Shown here one piece after another: positions 17,381-26,059 of a stretch of DNA of 45,482 nucleotides. The notes beneath the pieces were generated by a model, which searched no databases, had not been told where the DNA came from, and saw only the letters and a list, made by a program, of their open reading frames with translations. The position numbers and the translations under genes are program-made. The stretch is taken from positions 1-45,482 of the forward strand of contig JAFGGN010000139.1 of the NCBI GenBank assembly GCA_016930535.1. The letters are read 5' to 3'. The DNA is from a bacterium. Lineage in GTDB: Bacteria > Zhuqueibacterota > QNDG01 > JAFGCO01. Numbering within the stretch: position 1 is the first letter of the stretch; every line of letters starts with the position of its first letter.

Positions 17381-18771
17381 ACGACGCCATTCCCATACGT
17401 GACAAAGTCGAGGCCCTGATTATCAGGCTTGCCAAGGCTTCGAAAATGTACAGTATCTATCAGAGCGACCACAGGCTCGCAGAAGATATATGCAATCAGG
17501 TGCATCAGATGCTCGAGGAAATTCTCATGCTGAGAAGTGAAATCATTCTCGGTGTGATTTCAAACGAGATCGCTTTTGAGAAGAAGCCCTTCATTGAAAC
17601 AAGCGGCAAAATACCGGATTTTATTACGCGGCTGACCGAAAAAGGGCTCAAAAAAGTGATTTTCCGGCAGGGTGTGAAAAAAGATGAAATTTTTCATTTC
17701 ATCAATATCGTGTCCGAGGTGACCAAGAAAAAGAAAACGTTCGAAGAAATCCAGGCCGCATTCGACAAACATGGTGTCAACAGCATCCGTATCGGGCATA
17801 TCAGTCTCGAGGAAGAGGAACTCCTGCTCTCGGGCATGGGCGATGTCAGGGGCCTGGCTGACAAAAGTTATCAGCGGGGCGTCAAGGTGATTGAACGGCA
17901 GATGCAGAACATCATGGACAACAAGCCCGTGGATATGGAGTCGATCCGGCTCATTGCGGCGGCCCTGATCAATTGCCTCCTTGTCAATAAAAGCCTGCTC
18001 ATGATGCTCACTTCCATCAAACTGAACGACGAGGAAAAATACGTACATAACCTGATCGTCTGTGTTTTCACCCTGCTTCAGGCGGAAATGCTCGGTATTG
18101 ACCGCAAGTATTTCGTGGACATTGCGGCTGCGGCCCTGCTTCACAATATCGGCATTCTGTCCGCGGAGAAGCGGGAAGATTTCAAAGACATCGATATGTC
18201 CGACAGCAAGGAAGTGGAAAAAATAATCCATGACGGTGTGAAAATTCTTTTGAATACGGATGGAATCGCACCTCTGGCCCCGCTTGCCGCGATAGAATAT
18301 GCGGTTTCCTACAGCCAGGGCAAGCAGGGGAATCCGATTTATAAAAAAGGTCTGAACCTGATCAGCATGATTATCACGATTTCAAGATACTATGACAAGT
18401 TGCGGACCCTGCCGGAATATGCCGTGGATCAGGGGCTCGAGAAGATCTATGAAAAAATGCTGAGCATGAGTGACAAACAATTTCATCCGGATCTGCTGAG
18501 GAATTTTTTCAACATTGTCGGACTCTATCCGCCGGGAACACTGGTCGAACTGGAAACAGGGGAAATCGCCATCGTCATCCGGAACAGTATTGTCGATATA
18601 TACAGGCCCACCGTGGAAATCATTTACGATGCCTCGGGAAAACAATACAGTCAATCGGTTACCGTCAACCTGCTTGAAAGAAACCGGCAGGGCAAGTTCC
18701 AGAATTCGATCAAAAGATCGCTCGGGCCTAATTCCAAATATGTGGTGCCTGATTCTGTCATGGCTTCCTGA
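17377..18771 (+). CDS. HD-domain protein with degenerate metal site
   Basis: 464 residues. The N-terminal module (about 7-120: KVEALIIRLAKASKMYSIYQ, LRSEIILGVISNEIAF, KGLKKVIFRQGVKKDEI) mirrors that of the upstream protein. Residues about 185-390 look like an HD/HD-GYP fold: KYVHNLIVCVFTLLQAEMLG and IAAAALLHNIGILSAEK, then IHDGVKILL. The expected metal-binding His-Asp is His256-Asn257, and there is no GYP motif, so phosphodiesterase activity against cyclic di-GMP is doubtful. The C-terminal part (about 395-464) has GLYPPGTLVELETGEIAIVI, a segment often seen at the end of HD-GYP proteins. Its start overlaps the previous stop, and the kinase follows 18 nt later. I infer a signalling or binding role. 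Confidence 0.8.
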   Translation: MNDAIPIRDKVEALIIRLAKASKMYSIYQSDHRLAEDICNQVHQMLEEILMLRSEIILGVISNEIAFEKKPFIETSGKIPDFITRLTEKGLKKVIFRQGVKKDEIFHFINIVSEVTKKKKTFEEIQAAFDKHGVNSIRIGHISLEEEELLLSGMGDVRGLADKSYQRGVKVIERQMQNIMDNKPVDMESIRLIAAALINCLLVNKSLLMMLTSIKLNDEEKYVHNLIVCVFTLLQAEMLGIDRKYFVDIAAAALLHNIGILSAEKREDFKDIDMSDSKEVEKIIHDGVKILLNTDGIAPLAPLAAIEYAVSYSQGKQGNPIYKKGLNLISMIITISRYYDKLRTLPEYAVDQGLEKIYEKMLSMSDKQFHPDLLRNFFNIVGLYPPGTLVELETGEIAIVIRNSIVDIYRPTVEIIYDASGKQYSQSVTVNLLERNRQGKFQNSIKRSLGPNSKYVVPDSVMAS

Positions 18772-18789
18772 CCTTCCGGTTCCGGTCTT

Positions 18790-20589
18790 ATGAATTCACG
18801 TCCGTTCAAAATACTGCTGACCGTTATCTGTCTCTGTTTATGCGCTGCCGGAGGGCTGCTTTATTTTTTGAACCTGAATGTCTTTTTTATCCTTCCCCTG
18901 CTTTTCATATCCCTGGTCTGCGCAGTCAGACTGTTTTATCTTGTACGAAACCGTTTTAATTCCATCGATATCATCGCAGGCAGTCTCGAAATTCTGTCAT
19001 CGGGCAATTACAGTTACAGGACCGGCCTGAAGGAAAACGATCTGTTTTCAAGGCTGTCACAGTCTGTCGACCAGCTTGCCGAAATTCTGGAAGAAAACGA
19101 AAAGAACAAACAGCAGCTCGAAATGGATCAGGAAGTGTTTGTGGATCATATGCGCGATACACAGGCAATCGAGGAGCGCTTTCACCGGCTGTTTGAAAAT
19201 CCGAATTTCGGCATTTTTATCTGTGATTTCAACGGGCAGATTATGGAGGTGAACGATACCGGGTGCAAACTGCTGGAATACGGCAGGGATGAAATCCTTT
19301 CCATGTCTTTTTATGACCTCTATGAACCGGCTGAGCTGAACCGGTCCATCGATGCCACGAAGATCGGTTCGGAAAAACAGGCCATTCGCTTCGAATCGCG
19401 GTTTCTTTCAAAAAGCGGACGGCTGATTCATGTGGAAATCAGTTCCAATATCTACGATATCAAGAATGAAATTACACAGAACATCGTTTTCGATATTTCG
19501 CTTAGGAAACAGTATGAGACGGGTTTGAAAGAATCCGAGGAAAAATTCCGCTCCTTTATGGAATCCGCCAACGAACTGATGTTTATCACGGATGCAACGG
19601 ATCATTTTATCTATGCCAACCGTGCCATGATACGGGCGCTTGGTTTTTCGCTGGATCTTCTGAACGAAAAAACCCCGTCGGATTTATCGGTTCCCGAAGC
19701 GGAACCGAAAGAAGAAACCGGGCCGGAAAACAATCAAAATGTGCAGATGGAAGAGGTGGTATGGAAAACGCGCTCGGGCCAGAAAATCTACGGGGAACTG
19801 ATGACATCCGTGATTCACGGCGAAACAGGAGAATACCTGGGGCTTCGCGGTATTTTCCGCGATGTGACAGAAAGAAAGAAAATTGCGGAAAACAGGCGTC
19901 TGGCCCAGCTGGGCAGGCTCATGGCCGATGTTGCCCATGAAGTCAAGAACCGCCTGAATGCCATCATGAGTATTGCAGAATTCATTCATCTCGAATTCAG
20001 CGATAATTCCGAAATCGCCGAAGATATGCTCATGATTCACGAAGAATGCCGCTATATGGATGATTTCGTCCGGCAGATGCTGAATTTTTCAAAACCCAGC
20101 GAGGGGGTCTATCAGAAAACGAACATCCATCATGTTCTGGATGCCGTGCTGAAACTGATTTCGAAATCGTTCAAGCGCAATCAGATTCAGGTGCAGAAAT
20201 CATTCGATCCCAAACTGGCCGAGGTGTATATCGATGAAAAACAGATGAGCGAAGTGTTTATGAATCTGATTCAGAACGCCCAGGAGGCCATGGAAAAAGG
20301 CGGTCTGCTTGAGATCATGACTTCCGGACAGAACGATTCCATCCAGGTGGATATCCGGGATCACGGTGCCGGAATTCCGGAGGAAGTTCTGGCCAGGATA
20401 TACGATCCCTTCTTTACCACCAAGGAAAAAGGCACAGGATTGGGGGTGTCCGCGTGTTACGGCATTGTCAAGGCCCATGGCGGCGAATTGAGGTATACGA
20501 GCGAAGTGGGGAAGGGCACCACGGCCCATGTGATTCTCCCGCTGACTCCCCCCGCACCTTCCGAAAAGGAAGAAAGTAACGAAGCCTGA
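18790..20589 (+). CDS. PAS-domain sensor histidine kinase
   Basis: 599 residues. Two membrane segments lie at the N-terminus (7-27 and 31-51) with almost no periplasmic loop, so it probably senses from the membrane or cytoplasm. A HAMP-like linker and coiled coil follow (54-130). Two PAS domains follow (about 130-240: NFGIFICDFNGQIMEVNDTG; about 250-362: ELMFITDATDHFIYANRAM). The H-box is MADVAHEVKNRLNAIM with phospho-acceptor His383. The ATPase domain has the N-box FMNLIQNAQEAM, G1 DHGAGIP and G2 GTGLGVSACYGIVKAHGG. No response regulator is encoded in this window. The operon position suggests that its signal involves the HEAT and HD proteins. Confidence 0.92.
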   Translation: MNSRPFKILLTVICLCLCAAGGLLYFLNLNVFFILPLLFISLVCAVRLFYLVRNRFNSIDIIAGSLEILSSGNYSYRTGLKENDLFSRLSQSVDQLAEILEENEKNKQQLEMDQEVFVDHMRDTQAIEERFHRLFENPNFGIFICDFNGQIMEVNDTGCKLLEYGRDEILSMSFYDLYEPAELNRSIDATKIGSEKQAIRFESRFLSKSGRLIHVEISSNIYDIKNEITQNIVFDISLRKQYETGLKESEEKFRSFMESANELMFITDATDHFIYANRAMIRALGFSLDLLNEKTPSDLSVPEAEPKEETGPENNQNVQMEEVVWKTRSGQKIYGELMTSVIHGETGEYLGLRGIFRDVTERKKIAENRRLAQLGRLMADVAHEVKNRLNAIMSIAEFIHLEFSDNSEIAEDMLMIHEECRYMDDFVRQMLNFSKPSEGVYQKTNIHHVLDAVLKLISKSFKRNQIQVQKSFDPKLAEVYIDEKQMSEVFMNLIQNAQEAMEKGGLLEIMTSGQNDSIQVDIRDHGAGIPEEVLARIYDPFFTTKEKGTGLGVSACYGIVKAHGGELRYTSEVGKGTTAHVILPLTPPAPSEKEESNEA

Positions 20590-20621
20590 ACCCGCTTTAT
20601 TGCTCCATCGATACAAACCGT

Positions 20622-20650
20622 TTGATTTTCAATAAAAAAAGTCGTATAAT
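20622..20650 (+). promoter_or_regulatory. Promoter of dinG
   Basis: TTGATT (20622-20627), 17-nt spacer, perfect TATAAT (20645-20650). The predicted start (about 20657) is only a few nucleotides before the ATG at 20661. Confidence 0.65.
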
Positions 20651-20660
20651 TCAGGTCAAG

Positions 20661-23522
20661 ATGAAGACGATACAGGCCATGTCACTGGATCTGTTGGAAG
20701 GCAATTTCATATCCCTTGATTTTGAAACAACAGGTCTGAATCCTCGAAGTGATGCAATTATCGAGGCAGGCATGGTGCGAATGGTCCGGGGTGAAATTTC
20801 CGAAACCTATTCTCAGCTGATCAATCCCAATCTCCCCATTCCCGGCATCGTGACACAGCTCACCGGAATCACCGATGCGGACTGTGCGGGCCAGCCCGAT
20901 ATTGAGGCCGCATTTCAGGAAATCAGCAGTTTTATCGGTTCGCAGTGGCTCATTGCGCACAATGCATCATTTGATTTTGATTTTCTGGAGCAGGCCCGGC
21001 GCAAGACATTCATGGAATCCCCCGGCTTCTCCTTTGAACGGGTCGTCGATACCCTGATGCTGGCAAGACTGCTTCTGCCATGGCTTCCCAACCACCGGCT
21101 CGAAACCCTGGTTGAATTTCTTGAAATCCCGACACGGCCGGTGCACCGGGCGCTTGCCGATGCCGAAGCCACGGCGCTCGTGTTCCTGGATCTGATAAAC
21201 AGGGCGCGGTCGCTGACGCTTTCCCAGATCGACACGATTGAAATGATTCTTCACGGAGCCAGAGACGGGCTCCGTTTGTTTTTTAAGCAGGTCCGCCTGT
21301 GGCAGCAGACGAACGGGCCGGCCGAATCCGTTCCTGTGGACATGCCCGGAAATATACTGGGTAAAATCAGTATTACGGACAGCCCGCAGAAGCCCGTTCC
21401 GCTTTCGAAGGAGGATGTGGAATCTTTCTTCGGGGAGTCGGGTCCGCTGAGCCGGCATCTCGACAATTACGAGATAAGAAAACCCCAGAGCAGGATGGCC
21501 GCAGCTGTCTGCCAGGCACTGAACCGCAACGAATTCCTCCTCACGGAAGCCGGCACGGGTGTCGGCAAATCCATGGCCTATCTGATTCCGGTTGTGCTGT
21601 GGGGCATGCAGAATCCGGGGCACCGGATCATTGTCACCACCTATACCAAGACACTGCAGGATCAGCTCTTTCAGAAAGAACTGCCGCTTTTGATCACGAT
21701 CTATCCGGACGGATTTTCGGCTGTCCTGCTTAAGGGCCGTTCGAATTATCTTTGCATCAGAAGATACCGTCAACTCTGTCTTGATATGCATGACCGCCTT
21801 TCCGCAAAGGAACGGTTTCAACTGCTCCCACTGGTTTACTGGGCCGATATCACGCATACGGGAGATATCGAAGAAAATCCGGGCTTTTTAAAGGATTTCA
21901 ACCACGGTCTGTGGGCTCAGATCCATAGTGACAGCCAGTGTCCGGGATCCAATTGTCCGTTTTATCACGAATGTTTTCTGCAGCAGATCCGGAGAGCCAG
22001 CCGGGCGGCCAATATAACGGTCATCAATCACGCGCTGCTTTTTTCGGGCATCACGCAGGCCCATTCCATTCTGGGTGAATTCCATTCGCTCATCGTCGAC
22101 GAAGCGCATCAGATCGAACGGACCGCATCGCAGTACCTGGGCGTCACCCTGTCCATGGGACTTTTCTGGGAAACCGTGCAATGGCTGTACCAGGCCCATC
22201 CCGAAGAGGTCGGGGTGCTCATGATGATACGGAGCATTATCGAATCCGGGCACTGGGCGGGCCATGGCGAAAAGCGTATCCTGCAGCAGATCGGGATTCT
22301 GGAGGAAATGGTCGCCGCCCTGCTTCAGGAGGCCAGGCACTGCTTTCAGCGGCTCGGGGCATTCGCAGAAGAACGGCTTCTGGCCAATCCCTCTCAAATG
22401 CGCATCAGGCTGAGGCATGTCAACGAGCTGCATCAGGCGCTGGGCATCGTTTATGGTCAGGTTCTGAACGCGGTTCAGAAGTTTGCTGAAGAATTGAATG
22501 AACTCGTAAAGCTTCTCGGACCCCTGGATCTGTCGGATGCTCCTGAACTGGAAAATTTAGAACATGAATTGTCCGCCGGTTTCGACCGGCTGAATCAGCT
22601 TCAGGAAGTGCTGAACCATTTTCAATCGGTTGACTATGCGGACCATGTGATCTGGTGCGAGAAGCGAATATATCAGGAAAATCCGGATGTGATTCTCCAG
22701 TCCGTTCCCCTGGATATTGCCAAAATACTCGGCAATGTGCTGCTGCCGGCACTGGACCGGTGCGTGATGACCTCGGCCACGATGACTGTAGGAGACGATT
22801 TTGACTATATCAAGAACCGGCTGGGATTTCAATTCGCCGTGCCTGACCGCGTACAAACCCGGATATTCGGCTCGCCTTTTCATTACCCGGATCAGGCCCT
22901 GTTTCTTGTCAGCACGTTCCTGCCTTATCCGAAGGCCGAATCCTATCATCACAAAGTCGCACGGTTCATCGCCAGGGTCATTCAGGCGCATCACCGGGGG
23001 ACGCTGGTTCTTTTTACGTCCCATCGGATGCTGCAGGATGTCTATGCCGTGATCGGTCCGGTTCTGGAATCCTGCGGCATTCAGGTGCTGGCGCAGGGGA
23101 TTTCAGGATCAAGATCGGCGATACTGAAATCCTTTATCGAGAATGAGCAATCCGTGCTTCTCGGCACCTCGAGTTTCTGGGAGGGCGTGGACGTTCCGGG
23201 CAAGGCGCTCGAAATGCTGATCATCACGCGCGTTCCGTTCGATGTACCCACGGAGCCGCTGATCGAGGCCAGGATGGAAGAGGCGGAAAAAAGGCACGGA
23301 AGCGGATTTTTCAATTTTGCGGTTCCGGAAGCCGTGATCCGGTTCAGGCAGGGATTCGGCAGGCTGATCCGTTCTTCCAGGGACCGCGGCATTGTCATAC
23401 TTCTCGATCAGCGGGTTGTGAAGAGCCGGTACGGACAGCTGTTTTTATCCTCGCTGCCGGTCGACCCCCAGATCTGTGAGACAGAAGGGACCATGATGGA
23501 TAAAATAGAGAAATGGTTTTAA
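20661..23522 (+). CDS. dinG: DinG-type helicase fused to a DnaQ-like 3'-5' exonuclease
   Basis: 953 residues from ATG 20661. Alternatives are TTG 20622, which overlaps the promoter, and ATG 20679. Residues 1-190 are a DEDDh exonuclease: LDFETTG (Asp20, Glu22), IAHNASFDFDF (about 98-108) and HRALADAEAT (His162, Asp167). The helicase part has Walker A TEAGTGVGKS (295-304) and DEAH (480-483, VDEAHQIERTA). Motifs V/VI are EGVDVPGKALEML and FRQGFGRLIRSS. Four cysteines placed like the iron-sulphur ligands of E. coli DinG are present (about 365, 427, 432, 438: NYLCIRRY and QCPGSNCPFYHEC). XPD-like 5'-3' DNA helicase activity is expected, here with an exonuclease as in Bacillus DinG. Its stop lies upstream of guaB, 32 nt away. 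No Shine-Dalgarno is visible. Confidence 0.92.
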   Translation: MKTIQAMSLDLLEGNFISLDFETTGLNPRSDAIIEAGMVRMVRGEISETYSQLINPNLPIPGIVTQLTGITDADCAGQPDIEAAFQEISSFIGSQWLIAHNASFDFDFLEQARRKTFMESPGFSFERVVDTLMLARLLLPWLPNHRLETLVEFLEIPTRPVHRALADAEATALVFLDLINRARSLTLSQIDTIEMILHGARDGLRLFFKQVRLWQQTNGPAESVPVDMPGNILGKISITDSPQKPVPLSKEDVESFFGESGPLSRHLDNYEIRKPQSRMAAAVCQALNRNEFLLTEAGTGVGKSMAYLIPVVLWGMQNPGHRIIVTTYTKTLQDQLFQKELPLLITIYPDGFSAVLLKGRSNYLCIRRYRQLCLDMHDRLSAKERFQLLPLVYWADITHTGDIEENPGFLKDFNHGLWAQIHSDSQCPGSNCPFYHECFLQQIRRASRAANITVINHALLFSGITQAHSILGEFHSLIVDEAHQIERTASQYLGVTLSMGLFWETVQWLYQAHPEEVGVLMMIRSIIESGHWAGHGEKRILQQIGILEEMVAALLQEARHCFQRLGAFAEERLLANPSQMRIRLRHVNELHQALGIVYGQVLNAVQKFAEELNELVKLLGPLDLSDAPELENLEHELSAGFDRLNQLQEVLNHFQSVDYADHVIWCEKRIYQENPDVILQSVPLDIAKILGNVLLPALDRCVMTSATMTVGDDFDYIKNRLGFQFAVPDRVQTRIFGSPFHYPDQALFLVSTFLPYPKAESYHHKVARFIARVIQAHHRGTLVLFTSHRMLQDVYAVIGPVLESCGIQVLAQGISGSRSAILKSFIENEQSVLLGTSSFWEGVDVPGKALEMLIITRVPFDVPTEPLIEARMEEAEKRHGSGFFNFAVPEAVIRFRQGFGRLIRSSRDRGIVILLDQRVVKSRYGQLFLSSLPVDPQICETEGTMMDKIEKWF

Positions 23523-23554
23523 CTGGTTATTGTATAAACATGAGGGTGACGAAC

Positions 23555-25015
23555 ATGCAGAAAAAGATTCTTATGGAAGGACTGACATTTGATGATGTGC
23601 TTCTGGTTCCTGCACATTCCAATGTGATACCCACAGATACGGATCTGAGAACACGTCTCACGCGGAACATCTGGATCAATGTACCGCTGGTGTCCGCGGC
23701 AATGGATACGGTCACGGAATCCAGACTGGCAATTGCCATGTCGCGTGAAGGCGGCATGGGGATCATACATAAGAATCAAACCATCGACCGTCAGGCCGGC
23801 CATGTCGATAAAGTAAAACGGTCCGAAAGCGGCATGATCTTAAATCCCGTTTCACTGCCGCCGGATAAGACCATTCGTGAAGCGCTTCAGATGATGCACC
23901 AGTTTCATATCAGCGGCATTCCGGTCGTGGACGGTGAAAAGCTCGTGGGTATACTCACGAACAGGGATATCCGGTTTGAAACCGAGCTGGATCAGCCGAT
24001 TTCGAATGTCATGACGCGGGATCATCTGATCACGGCCCCTGTGGGCACGAAACTGGAAGAGGCTGAAAAAATCCTGCAGCAGCACCGGATCGAGAAACTC
24101 CTGATCGTGGACAAAAACGGCAAGCTCCGCGGGCTGATCACGGTGAAGGATATTCAGAAGCGCAAGGCGTTTCCGGATGCATCCAAGGATGAATCCGGAC
24201 GGCTCCTGGTCGGCGCGGCTGTCGGGACCTCCCCGGACACCATGGACCGCGTTTCGGCACTTCGTGATGCCGGTGTCGATATTATATGCGTGGATACGGC
24301 CCATGGCCATTCGGTAAATGTGCTGCGCGTCATTCAGAAAATCCGTAAACAGTTTCCGGATATCGAGCTGATCGGGGGCAATGTGGCCACAGGATCCGGG
24401 GCACAGGCCCTGATCGATGCAGGCGTGGATGCCGTGAAAGTGGGTATCGGGCCCGGTTCCATCTGTACGACACGGGTCGTGGCCGGTGTGGGTGTGCCTC
24501 AGCTTTCGGCCGTGATGGATTGTGCACAGGTCTGTAAGAAACAGGAAGTGCCGCTGATAGCGGACGGGGGTATCCGGTATTCCGGCGACATCGCGAAAGC
24601 CATTGCAGCGGGAGCGGATACGGTCATGCTGGGATCGGTACTCGCCGGTGTGGACGAAAGTCCGGGTGAGACGGTGCTTCTGGAAGGGCGGAGTTACAAG
24701 GTTTACCGGGGCATGGGATCGCTTGGAGCCATGGCCGAAGGCAGCGCAGACCGGTATTTTCAGGAAAATGCGGAACAGAACAAGCTGGTTCCCGAGGGGA
24801 TAGAGGGACGTGTGCCGTATAAGGGCCGGCTCTCCGATGTCGTTTATCAGCTCGTCGGCGGCATCCGTTCATCCATGGGGTACTGCGGCGTCAGGACCAT
24901 TCAGGATATGAAAAAGAAAACACGGTTTGTGAAAGTGACCGAGGCGAGTGTTCGTGAAAGCCATCCCCATGATGTGACGATCACGAAGGAGGCACCCAAT
25001 TATCAGCGGGGATGA
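23555..25015 (+). CDS. guaB: Inosine-5'-monophosphate dehydrogenase (GuaB)
   Basis: Converts IMP to XMP with NAD+, the committed step of GMP synthesis. 486 residues from ATG 23555, supported by GAGGGTG (23542-23548) and by homologues starting at this point (MQKKILMEGLTFDDVLLVPA). The barrel is interrupted by two CBS domains (about 95-205: FHISGIPVVDGEKLVGILTN, QHRIEKLLIVDKNGKLRGLI). The catalytic loop GPGSICTTRVVAG holds Cys304. GGNVATGSGAQALIDAGVDA, IADGGIRYSGDIAKAIAAGA and MGSLGAM are visible. All key residues are present. It follows dinG closely and is convergent with rpsT. Confidence 0.97.
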   Translation: MQKKILMEGLTFDDVLLVPAHSNVIPTDTDLRTRLTRNIWINVPLVSAAMDTVTESRLAIAMSREGGMGIIHKNQTIDRQAGHVDKVKRSESGMILNPVSLPPDKTIREALQMMHQFHISGIPVVDGEKLVGILTNRDIRFETELDQPISNVMTRDHLITAPVGTKLEEAEKILQQHRIEKLLIVDKNGKLRGLITVKDIQKRKAFPDASKDESGRLLVGAAVGTSPDTMDRVSALRDAGVDIICVDTAHGHSVNVLRVIQKIRKQFPDIELIGGNVATGSGAQALIDAGVDAVKVGIGPGSICTTRVVAGVGVPQLSAVMDCAQVCKKQEVPLIADGGIRYSGDIAKAIAAGADTVMLGSVLAGVDESPGETVLLEGRSYKVYRGMGSLGAMAEGSADRYFQENAEQNKLVPEGIEGRVPYKGRLSDVVYQLVGGIRSSMGYCGVRTIQDMKKKTRFVKVTEASVRESHPHDVTITKEAPNYQRG

Positions 25016-25030
25016 CGGTAGAACGGATCG

Positions 25031-25083
25031 AAAAAAAACCGGGCGGCTCCATGATTTGTGGATTCATGGCGCAAACCCGGTTT
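25031..25083 (-). terminator. Terminator of rpsT
   Basis: On the minus strand AAACCGGG (from 25083) pairs with CCCGGTTT (to 25036). A T-tract follows (25031-25038 on the plus strand is a run of A). A second hairpin CCATGAATC/GATTTGTGG-like lies in the loop. It is 24 nt past the rpsT stop and also lies just after guaB, but no T-tract exists in the plus direction. Confidence 0.75.
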
Positions 25084-25106
25084 GGAAAATCGAAAAATGT
25101 CTGTTC

Positions 25107-25361
25107 TTACGATTTTTTCCCGACCGCCTTACTGAGTTTGGATTTTAAATTGGCGGCTTTGTTTTTATGAATGATTCCTTTAACGGCCATTCGATCGAGT
25201 ACACTGTTTGTTTTGATCAGTTCGGTCTGTGCCGTTTCCTTGTCCGGGGCGGCTTGAACCTTTTTAATGGCGGTTTTCAACATTGAACGCTTTTGAACAT
25301 TACGGACGCGGCGTCTTTCGTTCTGACGGACACGTTTTTCAGCAGATTTATGCTGTGGCAT
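25107..25361 (-). CDS. rpsT: 30S ribosomal protein S20
   Basis: 84 residues, the normal length, very basic and helical: MPQHKSAEKRVRQNERRRVR at the start, NKAANLKSKLSKAV at the end. The start at 25361 is fixed by GAGGAG just upstream; an extension of 12 residues is possible in frame but lacks support. S20 binds 16S rRNA in the small subunit. A near-consensus promoter and a terminator make it a single-gene unit. Confidence 0.97.
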   Translation of the reverse strand: MPQHKSAEKRVRQNERRRVRNVQKRSMLKTAIKKVQAAPDKETAQTELIKTNSVLDRMAVKGIIHKNKAANLKSKLSKAVGKKS

Positions 25362-25397
25362 AGACTCCTCGATTTTGGTAAAGATCAAACAGATCAA

Positions 25398-25426
25398 AAT
25401 ATACTAAAATTCAAACAGGTTGTCAA
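25398..25426 (-). promoter_or_regulatory. Promoter of rpsT
   Basis: On the minus strand: TTGACA (25426-25421), 17-nt spacer, TATATT (25403-25398). The start would be near 25391, giving a 30-nt leader with GAGGAG. Confidence 0.8.
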
Positions 25427-25446
25427 GAGGTTAATTACAAAAATCT

Positions 25447-26046
25447 ATGTTTTATCTTTTGTTAGGCGGTTTTATTCTGGCACTGGCGACGGTTTTCGTC
25501 TGCACGGTCCGGATGACGGTTTTCTGTGAAATTTCCGGAGAATCCTGGTCCGGATCCATCCGCTTATCATGCCTGAAAAACTGCTGGGGAGCGGAATGGT
25601 CCAGAAGTGCCGAAGGACAGCGTCTTCGGTTGCGCTTCCTGTTTATTCCGGTGTCTGTGAAGGCCGGCCGGTTGAGAAAACGGTCCGGAAAACCCGGATC
25701 GAAAAGAAAAAATCTGAAAATCGGCCAGATGCGGACATTATTCAGAGGGTTGAATCAGGGTCTCGAAAGTCTTAAAAAAATGGCGGATGCCGTCCATATT
25801 CAGAATTGGATCGTGGACGGTCAGACCAGCCTCTGGGACCCTGCGAGTACGGGTAAAATATTTATGCTTGTTCAGTTGATGAAACAATTGAAACTCATTC
25901 CGGTTCAGGTCCGGATACGTCCTTTGTTCTATCCTGCGCGCAGTTATGTGCAGTGCCGGTGTCACGGTCATTTCAGACCGGCCGGTGTCATACGGCTTTT
26001 TTTTAAAGATAAAATATTGCGTTCACTGCTGTTTTCGAAATCATGA
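25447..26046 (+). CDS. DUF2953-type membrane-anchored protein
   Basis: 199 residues. One N-terminal membrane segment (2-22) is followed by a basic linker (about 75-92, KAGRLRKRSGKPGSKRKNLK). The C-terminal part has the layout of DUF2953 proteins (WIVDGQTSLWDPASTGKIF, LIPVQVRIRPLFYPARSYVQ). In Bacillus the relative YtfI is encoded next to YtfJ/GerW, and here a GerW-family gene also follows, 13 nt downstream. The function is unknown. The start ATG is weakly supported by AAGAGG 17 nt upstream; the gene is divergent from rpsT. Confidence 0.7.
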   Translation: MFYLLLGGFILALATVFVCTVRMTVFCEISGESWSGSIRLSCLKNCWGAEWSRSAEGQRLRLRFLFIPVSVKAGRLRKRSGKPGSKRKNLKIGQMRTLFRGLNQGLESLKKMADAVHIQNWIVDGQTSLWDPASTGKIFMLVQLMKQLKLIPVQVRIRPLFYPARSYVQCRCHGHFRPAGVIRLFFKDKILRSLLFSKS

Positions 26047-26059
26047 AGAGGAGGATTGC

